Positions 37,967-47,037 are shown, counted from the first letter of the stretch. The stretch: DNA of 64,000 nucleotides from a virus (IMGVR_UViG_3300047480_000545:62001-126000), one strand, 5' to 3'. Translations and numbers: made by a program. Notes: a model not told the origin generated them from the sequence alone.

Positions 37967-38716
37967 GTCGTCTTCTCCGTATATTTTTAGAACTTCAACT
38001 ACGGCAGGATGGCGTTCAACGTCCATCATATCGAATCTGGAAATAGCAATATGTTTTAGGTTTGCCATTTCGTATCGTTTTACCAAGTCCATAAAATCGG
38101 AAAGACCATTCTCTGAAAATCCGCGATCATGCTGCTTTAGGTCTCCGGTGACTATCATCTTAGTATTATTTCCGATACGTGTTAGAAGCATCTTCATTTG
38201 AGACTTGGTAGCGTTTTGCATTTCATCTGCAATAATCCAAGAGTCTTCAAATGTTCTACCGCGCATATAAGCGAGTGGCGCGATTTCGATGATATGATTT
38301 TCTAACATCATCGTGATTTGATCTACTGTGAAGTGTTTTTCAAGTATATCAAATATTGGTCTTGTCCAAGGAGCCATCTTTTCGTTTAGGTCTCCTGGTA
38401 AGAAACCATGTTGCTCGTCTACCGATACGGCTGGACGAGTAATAACAATCTTCTTCACCTCTCTTTCCATAAAAGCCTTTACGCCCATCTGTGTGCAAAG
38501 AAGGGTCTTACCTGTTCCTGCTGGACCAATCGCAAAAACTATGTTGTTTTGTGGGTCGGCCAACTGATATAGGTAATCTTCTTGTGCCACATTTCTGGGC
38601 AATATTGTTGGGATTGTTTTTCTGTGCAGAGGAACTACACCGCCATTTGATTCATACGAACGAGTCTCATGGCTGACTCGCTGTGGTTGTCGTTCAACAC
38701 GCTTTTTTCGTGCCAT
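37964..38716 (-). CDS. phoH: PhoH-like ATPase
   Basis: A 250-residue PhoH protein: Walker A GPAGTGKT, Walker B-like WIIADEMQN, and VTGDLKQHD. The N-terminal 40 residues are basic and disordered. PhoH is common in marine phages; related proteins have been linked to RNA helicase or nuclease activity. One of only three minus-strand genes here. Confidence 0.92.
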   Translation of the reverse strand: MARKKRVERQPQRVSHETRSYESNGGVVPLHRKTIPTILPRNVAQEDYLYQLADPQNNIVFAIGPAGTGKTLLCTQMGVKAFMEREVKKIVITRPAVSVDEQHGFLPGDLNEKMAPWTRPIFDILEKHFTVDQITMMLENHIIEIAPLAYMRGRTFEDSWIIADEMQNATKSQMKMLLTRIGNNTKMIVTGDLKQHDRGFSENGLSDFMDLVKRYEMANLKHIAISRFDMMDVERHPAVVEVLKIYGEDD

Positions 38717-38805
38717 ATTTTTTCCTCCGTTGGGGGATTTTCAGATGAGTTTTTACTAACTCACTATTACTTATCATTTTTTCAATCAAAGGTTGCCATT
38801 ATACC

Positions 38806-39033
38806 TTATTTTTTGGGAAGCATGAACGTGTCACTGTTGATCAAATCTATCACTTTGTCACTCTCAACTAACTTTATGATAGTCTCAGTCAATACTATTT
38901 CGCGACGAATGAAAGACATTTTCTCTTGTAATTCAAGCAGTTGTTTGGTATAATATTCTAATTCAAGACGTTTGCGGTCTCTCATATCGTAAATTTCATC
39001 AATACTAATAATAAGTTTTGGGTTTTCAGTCAT
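38806..39033 (-). CDS. hypothetical coiled-coil protein (75 aa)
   Basis: Helical protein with heptads (YYTKQLLELQEKMSFIRREIVLTETIIKL). Start set at MTENPKL because GGAGAAG precedes it; an upstream ATG is possible. Driven by a minus-strand late promoter at 39056. Confidence 0.68.
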   Translation of the reverse strand: MTENPKLIISIDEIYDMRDRKRLELEYYTKQLLELQEKMSFIRREIVLTETIIKLVESDKVIDLINSDTFMLPKK

Positions 39034-39055
39034 AGGCTTCTCCATATTGTAAAAA

Positions 39056-39063
39056 TATTTATT
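39056..39063 (-). promoter_or_regulatory. late promoter, minus strand
   Basis: AATAAATA on the minus strand, about 23 bases before the 39033 start; divergent from the plus-strand promoter at 39077. Confidence 0.6.
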
Positions 39064-39076
39064 ATTATAAACCATG

Positions 39077-39084
39077 GATAAATA
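39077..39084 (+). promoter_or_regulatory. T4-type late promoter
   Basis: GATAAATA in the loop between ATTATAA (39064-39070) and TTATAAT (39087-39093). Confidence 0.75.
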
Positions 39085-39108
39085 CATTATAATTGACGGA
39101 GAATATGT

Positions 39109-39627
39109 ATGTCAGAAATAGATAATGAAGATGTTTTAGACAATCTACGAGATATTGATGCAAACGGAACTTTGCTTGATATGCTATTGGAATTTGAGCA
39201 TGTCTTTGATAAGCAAGGGCTGTATGTATATGATAACTGGAAATATGGCGAAGTAATAGAAGGTCCATCCCTTTCTCGTTACTGGCTTTATGTAAAGCTG
39301 ATGTATCCATATAAGAAGATGCCAGACCCAAAGGGTGCAAGACGTTTAGTGGAACTTGGCTGCGAAGTAGAGTTCAAAAAAGGCATTTTGAAAGTTCCCG
39401 TTGATGTCAAATCTCGCGAAGATTTGGATGAGAACAACAGACCAAAACTCAAGAAGCATAAAGTTTGGCTGATTGATGTATGGATGCCAAGACGTTTCAT
39501 TGATGAGTTCACCGATGATAAAATCAATGTGGATGGTGATTCCGTTGATGTAGATGAACTAAACCAAGCATATGATGATGGACTTGATGATGAAACCAAT
39601 ATTGAAAATCAAGGAGGTTCAAAATGA
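39109..39627 (+). CDS. hypothetical late protein (172 aa)
   Basis: Acidic protein with the block LYVYDNWKYGEVIEGPSLSRYWLYVKLMYPYKKMPDPKGA, which I associate with a conserved late gene of marine T4-like phages; C-terminus very acidic. CGGAGAATAT precedes the ATG. Possibly a virion or assembly protein. Confidence 0.72.
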   Translation: MSEIDNEDVLDNLRDIDANGTLLDMLLEFEHVFDKQGLYVYDNWKYGEVIEGPSLSRYWLYVKLMYPYKKMPDPKGARRLVELGCEVEFKKGILKVPVDVKSREDLDENNRPKLKKHKVWLIDVWMPRRFIDEFTDDKINVDGDSVDVDELNQAYDDGLDDETNIENQGGSK

Positions 39628-40037
39628 AACGCCGTAAAATTGTAGAAGGTGTAGAAAAAGGCGACTTGCAATCCCTAGTGAAAAGGGACGTAAGTATTGC
39701 TGAGTTTGAACCAAAGACTGGTGGCGCAGATGAAGTTACCGTTCTTGCATTTTATGTTGCTGATGAACCACCAGCACAGGACTTGGCAGGGTTTATAGAA
39801 AAAGGCGCTACTAAAGTTATTGATACCGAAGTTTCTCCAAACCCAGATGATTCGGGGTTCTACCTTGTTTTCATTGAAATCAAAAATAACTTGGAAATGA
39901 TGAAAACGGTGTTTGAAATATTGCTAGATGCGGGGCAGCTATGCAATGTTGAAGAATGGAACCTACAGTTCTTTTCTGGAAGCAAAGTAACAATAACGGA
40001 GAAGCAAATCAAAGAATGGCTAAAGAAGAATCGATAG
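39624..40037 (+). CDS. hypothetical late protein (137 aa)
   Basis: ATGA-coupled to the 39109 gene. Begins [28 protein letters not shown]; alpha/beta. Ends with TAG; overlaps the IF-1 gene by 22 bases. Unknown; likely a partner of the upstream protein. Confidence 0.7.
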   Translation: MKRRKIVEGVEKGDLQSLVKRDVSIAEFEPKTGGADEVTVLAFYVADEPPAQDLAGFIEKGATKVIDTEVSPNPDDSGFYLVFIEIKNNLEMMKTVFEILLDAGQLCNVEEWNLQFFSGSKVTITEKQIKEWLKKNR

Positions 40038-40234
40038 AAGTTGAAGGTCAAGTAATTGACGTGTTGCCAAATGGTAGATTTCGTGTTAAACTTGACAATG
40101 GGCATGAAGTTGAAGGTATTTTGTCTGGTAAAATGAGAACCAATAATATCAAAGTGATATTGTATGACAAAGTAAAAATGGAAATGACCCCATATGATCT
40201 AAGTAAAGGTCGAATAACGTATAGGTATAAGTAA
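40016..40234 (+). CDS. infA: translation initiation factor IF-1
   Basis: Exactly 72 residues, the length of bacterial IF-1. [38 protein letters not shown], and [16 protein letters not shown] align end to end with the OB-fold factor. IF-1 sits in the ribosomal A site and supports initiation-complex formation. GRITYR resembles alphaproteobacterial IF-1 (E. coli has GRIVFR), so the gene was probably taken from such a host. Embedded between late genes with overlaps on both sides. Confidence 0.93.
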   Translation: MAKEESIEVEGQVIDVLPNGRFRVKLDNGHEVEGILSGKMRTNNIKVILYDKVKMEMTPYDLSKGRITYRYK

Positions 40235-40719
40235 TGTTTGCATTTAATAACATAAAGAAATATTTGATTGTTGGTTCAATCGTAACATTAGTATTGGGAC
40301 TGGCATCGTTTGGTGCTTGGAAGTATTATACATACACTCAGGATCAAATACAGACGTATCGCACTAATGCTGCACTTGCAGAACAAGCACAACAATCTGC
40401 CGAAGCAACTCTAAAAGAACTACAAAAAAACATAGAAGAAATTCGAACTGAATTTGAGAAAACCCAAAAAGATTTTTCCATTGCATCAGACCGCGTGGCA
40501 GCACTTGAAGAAAAACTAAGTGAGCACGACCTTGGTTTTTTAGCACAATCAAAACCAAAGTTAGTAGAAAAAATCATTGACAAAGCAAGCCAAGATGTGC
40601 TAAGATGTTTTGAAATACAAAGTGGAAGCCCACTAACACAGGAAGAATTGAATGCTACGAAACCAAGTGAAATCAATCTCAGTTGCACTGACATTGCTAA
40701 TCCCAATTACCGTCCTTAG
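40234..40719 (+). CDS. Rz: inner-membrane spanin (i-spanin)
   Basis: A 161-residue protein: one N-terminal membrane helix (YLIVGSIVTLVLGLASFGAW), a long periplasmic coiled coil (about 45-115), and a C-terminal part VLRCFEIQSGSPLTQEELNAT typical of Rz proteins. With the overlapping lipoprotein it would fuse inner and outer membranes in the last lysis step. Start shares a base with the IF-1 stop. Ends with TAG. Confidence 0.87.
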   Translation: MFAFNNIKKYLIVGSIVTLVLGLASFGAWKYYTYTQDQIQTYRTNAALAEQAQQSAEATLKELQKNIEEIRTEFEKTQKDFSIASDRVAALEEKLSEHDLGFLAQSKPKLVEKIIDKASQDVLRCFEIQSGSPLTQEELNATKPSEINLSCTDIANPNYRP

Positions 40720-41020
40720 TGCTTGTTCTCCAAAGCCAGAACCAGTCACATACTCTGCGGTTCCAACTCCAAAGCCAGCATTGGTTTTGCCAAAAATATC
40801 AACCCTCAATCTAAAAACTGTTGACTATATCGTTGTTACTCGTGAAAACGTAGATGAGGTATTCAACGACTTGGAAAAGAATGGTAAGTCTGTCGTTCTC
40901 TTTGCAATAGATGCAAATGGATATGAACAATTGAGCCTGAACATGGCAAGTGTTCTGGAACTTGTTTCACAACAAAAGAGTATCATTGCTGCGTATGAAC
41001 GCTACTATGTCACCGACTGA
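40652..41020 (+). CDS. Rz1: outer-membrane spanin lipoprotein (o-spanin)
   Basis: A 122-residue protein read in another frame over the last 68 bases of the i-spanin gene. Signal peptide MLRNQVKSISVALTLLIPITVLSAC has lipobox LSAC; then a Pro-rich segment (SPKPEPVTYSAVPTPKPA) as in Rz1. Longer than lambda Rz1 (about 40 mature residues), with an added C-terminal alpha/beta domain. Confidence 0.85.
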   Translation: MLRNQVKSISVALTLLIPITVLSACSPKPEPVTYSAVPTPKPALVLPKISTLNLKTVDYIVVTRENVDEVFNDLEKNGKSVVLFAIDANGYEQLSLNMASVLELVSQQKSIIAAYERYYVTD

Positions 41021-41393
41021 ATCAATCAAACTATTTGAACTACCAACTAACTTCACATCCGATGAACTAAAACAACGATTCAATGAACTTGTCAAAAAAT
41101 ATCACCCAGACATTGGTGGCGATACCGAAAAGTTTAGACAGATAGTTGAAGCGTATGAAACCTTATCCAATCTTCCGCCATCTTCCCAAATATTCAAAAC
41201 GACAATATACACTTCTCACAAAGAGTTGAAAGACTATCTTGGAGAAAACATACTTATAGAAATTGATAAGTATCAAGTTGAAGTATTCGTTCCATATCAA
41301 ACAAGAGTTGGCGATACCATCAAAGTAGAAAACATTTTGCCAAACCTAACCCTATTAGTGAAAATCAAGGACAAAAATGAGCAACCAACCTGA
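41007..41393 (+). CDS. J-domain protein (128 aa)
   Basis: N-terminal J domain with LPTNFTSDELKQRFNELVKKYHPDIGGDTEKFRQIVEAYETL: the HPD motif is intact, so it can stimulate an Hsp70. The C-terminal half is beta-rich (ILIEIDKYQVEVFVPYQTRVGDTIKV), like a substrate domain of DnaJ. No Hsp70 in the window, so host DnaK is the likely partner. Overlaps neighbours on both sides. Confidence 0.8.
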   Translation: MSPTESIKLFELPTNFTSDELKQRFNELVKKYHPDIGGDTEKFRQIVEAYETLSNLPPSSQIFKTTIYTSHKELKDYLGENILIEIDKYQVEVFVPYQTRVGDTIKVENILPNLTLLVKIKDKNEQPT

Positions 41394-43596
41394 CCGTGTA
41401 AATCTTTCCATTGAACGTGCAATTCAAAAAGCGACCGCACTTGCACATGAATACGTGACTTTGGAACACCTTCTCTATTCAATTCTGGAAGAAGATGATG
41501 TAATAGCCTTCCTCAATAAGATGCGAGTAGATGTTGGTTCTATCGTTTCAGACCTTGAAACCTTTTTGCGTGAACGCGATGACATTCCAAATGCAAATGG
41601 GCATGAACCAAGAAAAACACTTGCCCTTGACCGCGTATTCAACCGTGCTGTGACACAAGCTATCTTCTCTGGTAGCACAAAACTGGTATGCAAAGATATC
41701 TTTATTTCTTTACTGAGTGAAAAGAACTCCTATGCATACTTCGTATTGAAGAAGCATGGTGCAGACCGCAACAAAGCAATTGAAATTATTACAAATGAAC
41801 ACAATGCGGCGGCTGGTCTATCTCCACAGGGTGCTTCAGGTGGTGGAAATCAACAAATTCGCTTTGAAGACTTCTGCACCAACCTAAACCGCCAAGCATC
41901 AGAAGGTCTAATTGACCCAATCGTTGGCCGCACTCGTGAACTTACAGAAGTTGCAGAAGTTCTTGCTCGTCGCAAGAAGAACAATGTCATTATTGTTGGC
42001 GAACCAGGGGTTGGTAAAACTGCAATCGCAGAAGGTCTTGCCCTTATGATTGTGGAAGGAACAGTTCCGCACACCCTAGAAGACAAGGTTGTCTATTCAC
42101 TTGACGTGACTGCAATGGTTGCGGGAACCAAATATCGTGGCGAGTTTGAAGAACGTGCCAAGATTGTGTTTGACCAACTTGCCAAAAAAGACAACGCAAT
42201 TCTGTTTATTGACGAAATCCATATGATTATGGGCGCTGGTAATGCTGGCGGGTCTAACATTGACATTGCAAACCTTCTAAAACCATTGTTGGCAAGTGGA
42301 AAGCTGCACTGTATTGGTGCAACTACCAGTGAAGAATACCGTGAGAACTTTGAAAAGGATCGTGCTCTACAGCGCCGTTTCCAGCGTCTGAATATTGACC
42401 AACCAAGCAATGCCGACACTAAGCTAATCCTTCGTGGGTTGCGCGAATACTACGAGGCATTTCATAATGTATCGTATGATGATAGTGCTCTTGACTTAGC
42501 CGTTGACTTGGCAGAACGATACATCTTCAACAGGTTCAACCCAGACCGTGCTATTGACGTTATTGACGTAGCGGGCGCACAAGCAAAGCTGCATAAGACT
42601 ACTGACCGTATCACCGATGATGAAATTCGCAAAGCAATTTCAAAAATTGCGAATATCTCTCTTGATATGATTGATGCAAAACAGAACACCAATTACGAAA
42701 AGCTAGAAGATAATATCAAGTCAAAAATCTTTGGACAAGATACGGCAGTTCAACAATTGACCGATGCAATCTTTGTTGCTAAAGCTGGTATGCGACCACG
42801 AAATAAACCAGTCGGTTCGTTCCTGTTTGTTGGACCAACTGGAACTGGTAAGACAGAAGTATGTCGTCAACTTGCTGACAACCTGAATGTCAAGCTGCGT
42901 AAGTATGACATGTCAGAATATATGGAATCCCATTCAGTATCAAAACTGATTGGCGCACCTCCTGGTTATGTCGGACATGCTGAAGGTGGAGTTGGTTCTG
43001 GTAAACTCATCAATGAAGTTGAAGAAACTCCAAACTGCATTGTTCTTCTTGACGAAGTTGAAAAGGCACATCCAAGTGTTATGAACCTTCTTCTTCAAGT
43101 TATGGATGATGGCAAGTTGACTTCTTCAACTGGTAAGACTGCTGATTTCAGTAACGTCATTCTTATTATGACTTCTAACCTTGGTGCTGCACAACGCTCA
43201 AAGCAAGCGATTGGATTTAGCAACAGCAACGATGATGCAAGTAAGATTGCGATTGAGAAGTTCTTCTCTCCTGAGTTTCGTAACCGCCTTGATGCAGTGG
43301 TTGAGTTCAAAAATCTGGACAAAGACCATATTCTAATGATTGTTGACAAGGCAGTAAAAGAACTAAACACCATGCTTGAAGAAAAGAATATCAAAATTGT
43401 GCTCAGTGACGAAGCAAGGTCTTGGGTTTGCGATAAGGGATATCAGCCAAACATGGGCGCACGTCCTCTACAGCGGGTTGTTCATGACAGCATCAAGAAG
43501 CCAATCTCAAAAGAGATTTTGTTTGGTCGGCTTGTCAATGGCGGAACAGTAAATGTTTCAGTGAATGAGGAAGGATTGACATTTGAGTATGTTTAA
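41377..43596 (+). CDS. clpA: ClpA-type AAA+ unfoldase
   Basis: A 739-residue ClpA (host enzymes about 750). Two-part ClpN domain at 1-140, AAA1 with GEPGVGKTA and FIDEIH, AAA2 with GPTGTGKTE and LLDEVEKAH, and the ClpP-docking IG loop as AIGFS near residue 609. No ClpB middle domain. It can probably recruit host ClpP to degrade selected proteins or remodel complexes. It overlaps the J-domain gene, forming a proteostasis cluster. Confidence 0.95.
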   Translation: MSNQPDRVNLSIERAIQKATALAHEYVTLEHLLYSILEEDDVIAFLNKMRVDVGSIVSDLETFLRERDDIPNANGHEPRKTLALDRVFNRAVTQAIFSGSTKLVCKDIFISLLSEKNSYAYFVLKKHGADRNKAIEIITNEHNAAAGLSPQGASGGGNQQIRFEDFCTNLNRQASEGLIDPIVGRTRELTEVAEVLARRKKNNVIIVGEPGVGKTAIAEGLALMIVEGTVPHTLEDKVVYSLDVTAMVAGTKYRGEFEERAKIVFDQLAKKDNAILFIDEIHMIMGAGNAGGSNIDIANLLKPLLASGKLHCIGATTSEEYRENFEKDRALQRRFQRLNIDQPSNADTKLILRGLREYYEAFHNVSYDDSALDLAVDLAERYIFNRFNPDRAIDVIDVAGAQAKLHKTTDRITDDEIRKAISKIANISLDMIDAKQNTNYEKLEDNIKSKIFGQDTAVQQLTDAIFVAKAGMRPRNKPVGSFLFVGPTGTGKTEVCRQLADNLNVKLRKYDMSEYMESHSVSKLIGAPPGYVGHAEGGVGSGKLINEVEETPNCIVLLDEVEKAHPSVMNLLLQVMDDGKLTSSTGKTADFSNVILIMTSNLGAAQRSKQAIGFSNSNDDASKIAIEKFFSPEFRNRLDAVVEFKNLDKDHILMIVDKAVKELNTMLEEKNIKIVLSDEARSWVCDKGYQPNMGARPLQRVVHDSIKKPISKEILFGRLVNGGTVNVSVNEEGLTFEYV

Positions 43597-44317
43597 GTAT
43601 AAACGAATCAAAAAAGAAATCGTTACAAAGCCATTTTACAAGAAGTATAAGTTTAGAATACGAACTAAACTTATATTCAACTTTTATGACAAATATTTGG
43701 AATACGCCCTAAATCCATCAACGATGACTTCGGAAAAAAACAGAAGTTTTGGATATAGTGCTCATTTTACAGTTCGACATTACCCTTCAACAGAAGATGA
43801 ATTGGCGCGTAGATTAGGATTACATGACCAAATAGAAAAACTTTCACAGACAAACAAGGGTGAAATCAAAGTTCGCAATGACTCTATCCATACGTTGATC
43901 TATATAACGTCAAAAGAACTGTATGAGCAAATTAAAAACTTTGCAAACTACAGGGAGTTTGCAATAGATGAATGTGAGCCAGCATTTGAAGATTATGACG
44001 AAGTAAAGTCAAAACTTTCCGTAACCGAAGAAGTAAGAAAATGTTTGTATTATGAGCGTCATCGTTATAAGATTACGATGATCGCTGGTCGCGATGTCGA
44101 TCTTAAAGAAGTGGTTTCATTCAGAGAAATGGCTTCTTCATTGGAAAATATCTACATATCTCCAAATCTTGCAGAGGTAGATAAACGACGATATTGGCAA
44201 TACTCTACATTAGCGGTTGCATGTGACGATGAACAAACCGCAAGTTACTTGGCCATGATCGGTGGAGATATGGTCCTTTCAGTAAAACGAGCAGTGTTGA
44301 TTGACGAACTAAAGTGA
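43589..44317 (+). CDS. hypothetical protein, paralogue of 5799 gene (242 aa)
   Basis: Lys/Tyr/Arg-rich with the same blocks as the 5799 product (EVRKCLYYERHRYKITMIAG; SYLAMIGGDMVLSVKRAVLIDE). Start ATG at 43589 inside the clpA end; a TTG at 43583 is possible. Unknown. Confidence 0.68.
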   Translation: MFKYKRIKKEIVTKPFYKKYKFRIRTKLIFNFYDKYLEYALNPSTMTSEKNRSFGYSAHFTVRHYPSTEDELARRLGLHDQIEKLSQTNKGEIKVRNDSIHTLIYITSKELYEQIKNFANYREFAIDECEPAFEDYDEVKSKLSVTEEVRKCLYYERHRYKITMIAGRDVDLKEVVSFREMASSLENIYISPNLAEVDKRRYWQYSTLAVACDDEQTASYLAMIGGDMVLSVKRAVLIDELK

Positions 44318-44320
44318 CCA

Positions 44321-44373
44321 TTTCCTCTTGTTGTGTTCTTATGATAAATAAGAATAAGCATAACAAGAGGAAA
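44321..44373 (+). promoter_or_regulatory. long hairpin enclosing late promoter and ribosome binding site
   Basis: TTTCCTCTTGTT (44321-44332) pairs perfectly with AACAAGAGGAAA (44362-44373); inside, TTCTTAT pairs with ATAAGAA. The 3' arm contains the ribosome binding site of the 44379 gene, and the loop holds the late promoter. Confidence 0.85.
44343..44350 (+). promoter_or_regulatory. T4-type late promoter
   Basis: GATAAATA at the tip of the 44321-44373 hairpin; transcripts starting just downstream lack the 5' arm. Confidence 0.85.
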
Positions 44374-44378
44374 CAACC

Positions 44379-44549
44379 ATGGCACAAATAAAAGAAGAAA
44401 TCCTTCTAGTCAAAGTATCCAAACTTACCAAAAATAACAACTCAGAACCCAGCGTTTTGTCAGATGACATTGTTTCAACATTGGAACAAGTCGTGGCAGA
44501 ACTGCTGGGTTCTGGCGTTGTTGTCGAAGTAGAAAAAATAGAAGAGTAA
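44379..44549 (+). CDS. small conserved late protein (56 aa)
   Basis: MAQIKEEILLVKVSKLTKNN...EPSVLSDDIVSTLEQVVAELL; a short acidic protein of a type common in marine phages before structural genes. Expression is likely restricted to late time by the hairpin. Confidence 0.75.
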   Translation: MAQIKEEILLVKVSKLTKNNNSEPSVLSDDIVSTLEQVVAELLGSGVVVEVEKIEE

Positions 44550-44562
44550 GGAACCAATCACG

Positions 44563-44931
44563 ATGGCACGTAAAACTTCTACCCTTATGGGAAACAGCGG
44601 AGTAAATCTAAATGTTACAGGGACACCCGTTCCTGGCGATAGTTATTATGGATATACTGACGGGCTGCATACAATTGCCATATATGGGCAGAATCTATCG
44701 GGCCGTGTTCGCATTCAAGGAACATTAGCAACCAATCCTACCGAAAGTGACTGGTTCAATATTCTTCTAAACGGAATGCCTTACAAAGATTATCAATCAT
44801 TTACTGGCGTTGAGGGGATTACCTTCGTCGCCAATCTAGTTTTTTTACGAGCAATACTTGATAGAGATTCTATTGGTATTACGAATGTAACAAATGCTGG
44901 ATACATTGAAAAAATATATTTGAATTACTAA
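44563..44931 (+). CDS. virion structural protein candidate (122 aa)
   Basis: Beta-rich, low charge: GVNLNVTGTPVPGDSYYGYTDG, LSGRVRIQGTLATNPTESDW. Resembles small structural or decoration-type proteins next to tail fibres of marine phages. AAGGAACCAATCACG precedes the ATG. Adjacent to fibre genes. Confidence 0.7.
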   Translation: MARKTSTLMGNSGVNLNVTGTPVPGDSYYGYTDGLHTIAIYGQNLSGRVRIQGTLATNPTESDWFNILLNGMPYKDYQSFTGVEGITFVANLVFLRAILDRDSIGITNVTNAGYIEKIYLNY

Positions 44932-44943
44932 GGGGCGAAGGAA

Positions 44944-47037
44944 ATGAGCATTAACGCACAACCATTTTCACCTACATTTAAGCTGGTAGGGACACTAGAA
45001 CAAGACCAAATACTAATATTTGATGCAAGTGAAAATGCATTTGTAAACGCATACGGCTCTGGAACTGGAGCAAATACCACACCAGTTACAAACGTGACCG
45101 ATGTTGGTATAGGCGTTGGCATCTCATATGGTGTTACTGGAAACGATTTAGAACTAAAAACACTCATTGCGGGAAATAATATTTCTATCGTTGACAACGG
45201 TGACGCATTAGTAATCTCAAATACTTTTGAAAATGAAATTCAGACTGCTACAAATCTTGGCAACGGAACTCCGATATTTGCACAGTTGAATGGAAACGAT
45301 GACTTTGAGTTCAAAAGTCTTGCAGTCGGAAACGGACTATCCATTTCGGACAACGGGTCTACCATAACGGTATCTATTTCTGGAACTGTAGGACAAGGAA
45401 CATACCTAGAGATAGATAACAATCTATCCGATCTGGCAAACATAGCAGCGGCAAGACAAGAACTTGACGTATACTCAAAATCCGAGACACAAGCAAAGTT
45501 CATTAGAACAGATGGCCATAGCGTCCCAGACCAAAATAACATGTGGGATATTGGTTCTCCACTAAGAAGATTCAATGATATTTACGCTGAAACTCTACAG
45601 GGAACTGCGGTTCTTTCTGACAACCTAACTATTTCTGGAAATGTTGGTGATCTTTTAGCATATGATGGCAGCAAGTGGATAGCAGCGGCACCGTCAGGTG
45701 GTGGTGGTTCTGGGACTGTTCAGCTATTGTCTATTGATGGCACAACACTAACTATTTCTGGCGGAAACTCTGTTAATCTTGACTTGGTTGAAGCAGACCT
45801 TGAAGGTTTGACCATTGAAGAAATCGGCCATAATATCATTCTTGATTCTGGATGGACATTTGTTCCACAAGACAACGGCACACAATCACTTGGTTCTCCA
45901 ACTAATCGTTGGTCAGAAGTATATCTATCAAATGCATCTGTTCACATTGACAATAACACACTGTCATCTAATGGCACAGAGCTACTATGGAATGGCGAAC
46001 CAATCACAGGCTTCCCCGGCCTTACCGCTGACAGTGAAACTCAAACAGTTACACTAAACGAGGGATGGAGTTTTGTTCCAGCGACCAACATACAGCAAGA
46101 CCTTGGTTCTCCTACGAATCGTTTCAGAGACTTGTATCTATCTGGTAACACTATTGATATTGGCGAAAACACCCTAAGTATTGACCCAGAAGGCGACCTA
46201 GTTTATAACGGCGTTGAGATTTTTATTGGTAAAGAATATACCAATCTAATCAATACTCCATCCACACTAAGTTCATTTGATAACGACATTGGTTATATCA
46301 CTATTGCAGAAGCAGTGCAACAAATACAAAGTGACTTGGCAAACTTAGAAGTATCATACGATACACTAAGTAACGTTCCAGACCTAACACAATTTGCAAC
46401 CGTCTCTTACGTAAACACTACTCTTCAAAATGATTACGCTACCATATCATATGTTGACAATGCACTGGCAAACGTGGTTGGTTTGGCACCAGAAACACTT
46501 GACACCCTAAGTGAACTTGCCACAGCAATCAATAATGACCCAGAGTATTTTACAAGTGTTTCATCTCAGATTGATGCTAAAGCAAACTCTGCCGATTTAT
46601 CAACAATTGCAACCACTGGCTCATACAACGATCTATTGGATAAGCCAATCGCAACCGCAGTTGAATATGCAAAGATAAACTATGCAACTGATGGTTCTGT
46701 AATAAGTGTTTCAAACCTAACAGGCGGGATTACTGCAAACGTAGTATCAACAGCGGGTGGTATTATTGAATTTACTTTCCCAGATTATAGCTTACCACCA
46801 GCAAACACAATGATATACGGATATGCTTATGCGACAAATGAGTATGTTATTACTCCTATCACAGCCGACATGACCACTAGAAAAATATCAGGTGGTGGAG
46901 TTGCTGGCGCTCCAACTGCTTTTGGAAACTTTGGAACTGCCAAGATGACATTGAAGTTAGCAGAAGTTGATACTGGCGCATCCCGACAGTTTGGCACCAC
47001 TACCCACGCTTGGGTCTTATTCACATTACTAGCATAA
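44944..47037 (+). CDS. tail fibre-like structural protein (697 aa)
   Basis: Large beta-rich protein with internal repeats: three copies of [IL]GSPxxRFxDxYL (IGSPLRRFNDIYAE, LGSPTNRWSEVYLS, LGSPTNRFRDLYLS) each followed by a strand-rich unit, and a collar-like segment LSELATAINNDPEYFTSVSSQIDAKAN that recalls phage fibre/collar proteins. GAAGGAAATG start. Leucine is mainly CTA. Confidence 0.85.
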   Translation: MSINAQPFSPTFKLVGTLEQDQILIFDASENAFVNAYGSGTGANTTPVTNVTDVGIGVGISYGVTGNDLELKTLIAGNNISIVDNGDALVISNTFENEIQTATNLGNGTPIFAQLNGNDDFEFKSLAVGNGLSISDNGSTITVSISGTVGQGTYLEIDNNLSDLANIAAARQELDVYSKSETQAKFIRTDGHSVPDQNNMWDIGSPLRRFNDIYAETLQGTAVLSDNLTISGNVGDLLAYDGSKWIAAAPSGGGGSGTVQLLSIDGTTLTISGGNSVNLDLVEADLEGLTIEEIGHNIILDSGWTFVPQDNGTQSLGSPTNRWSEVYLSNASVHIDNNTLSSNGTELLWNGEPITGFPGLTADSETQTVTLNEGWSFVPATNIQQDLGSPTNRFRDLYLSGNTIDIGENTLSIDPEGDLVYNGVEIFIGKEYTNLINTPSTLSSFDNDIGYITIAEAVQQIQSDLANLEVSYDTLSNVPDLTQFATVSYVNTTLQNDYATISYVDNALANVVGLAPETLDTLSELATAINNDPEYFTSVSSQIDAKANSADLSTIATTGSYNDLLDKPIATAVEYAKINYATDGSVISVSNLTGGITANVVSTAGGIIEFTFPDYSLPPANTMIYGYAYATNEYVITPITADMTTRKISGGGVAGAPTAFGNFGTAKMTLKLAEVDTGASRQFGTTTHAWVLFTLLA

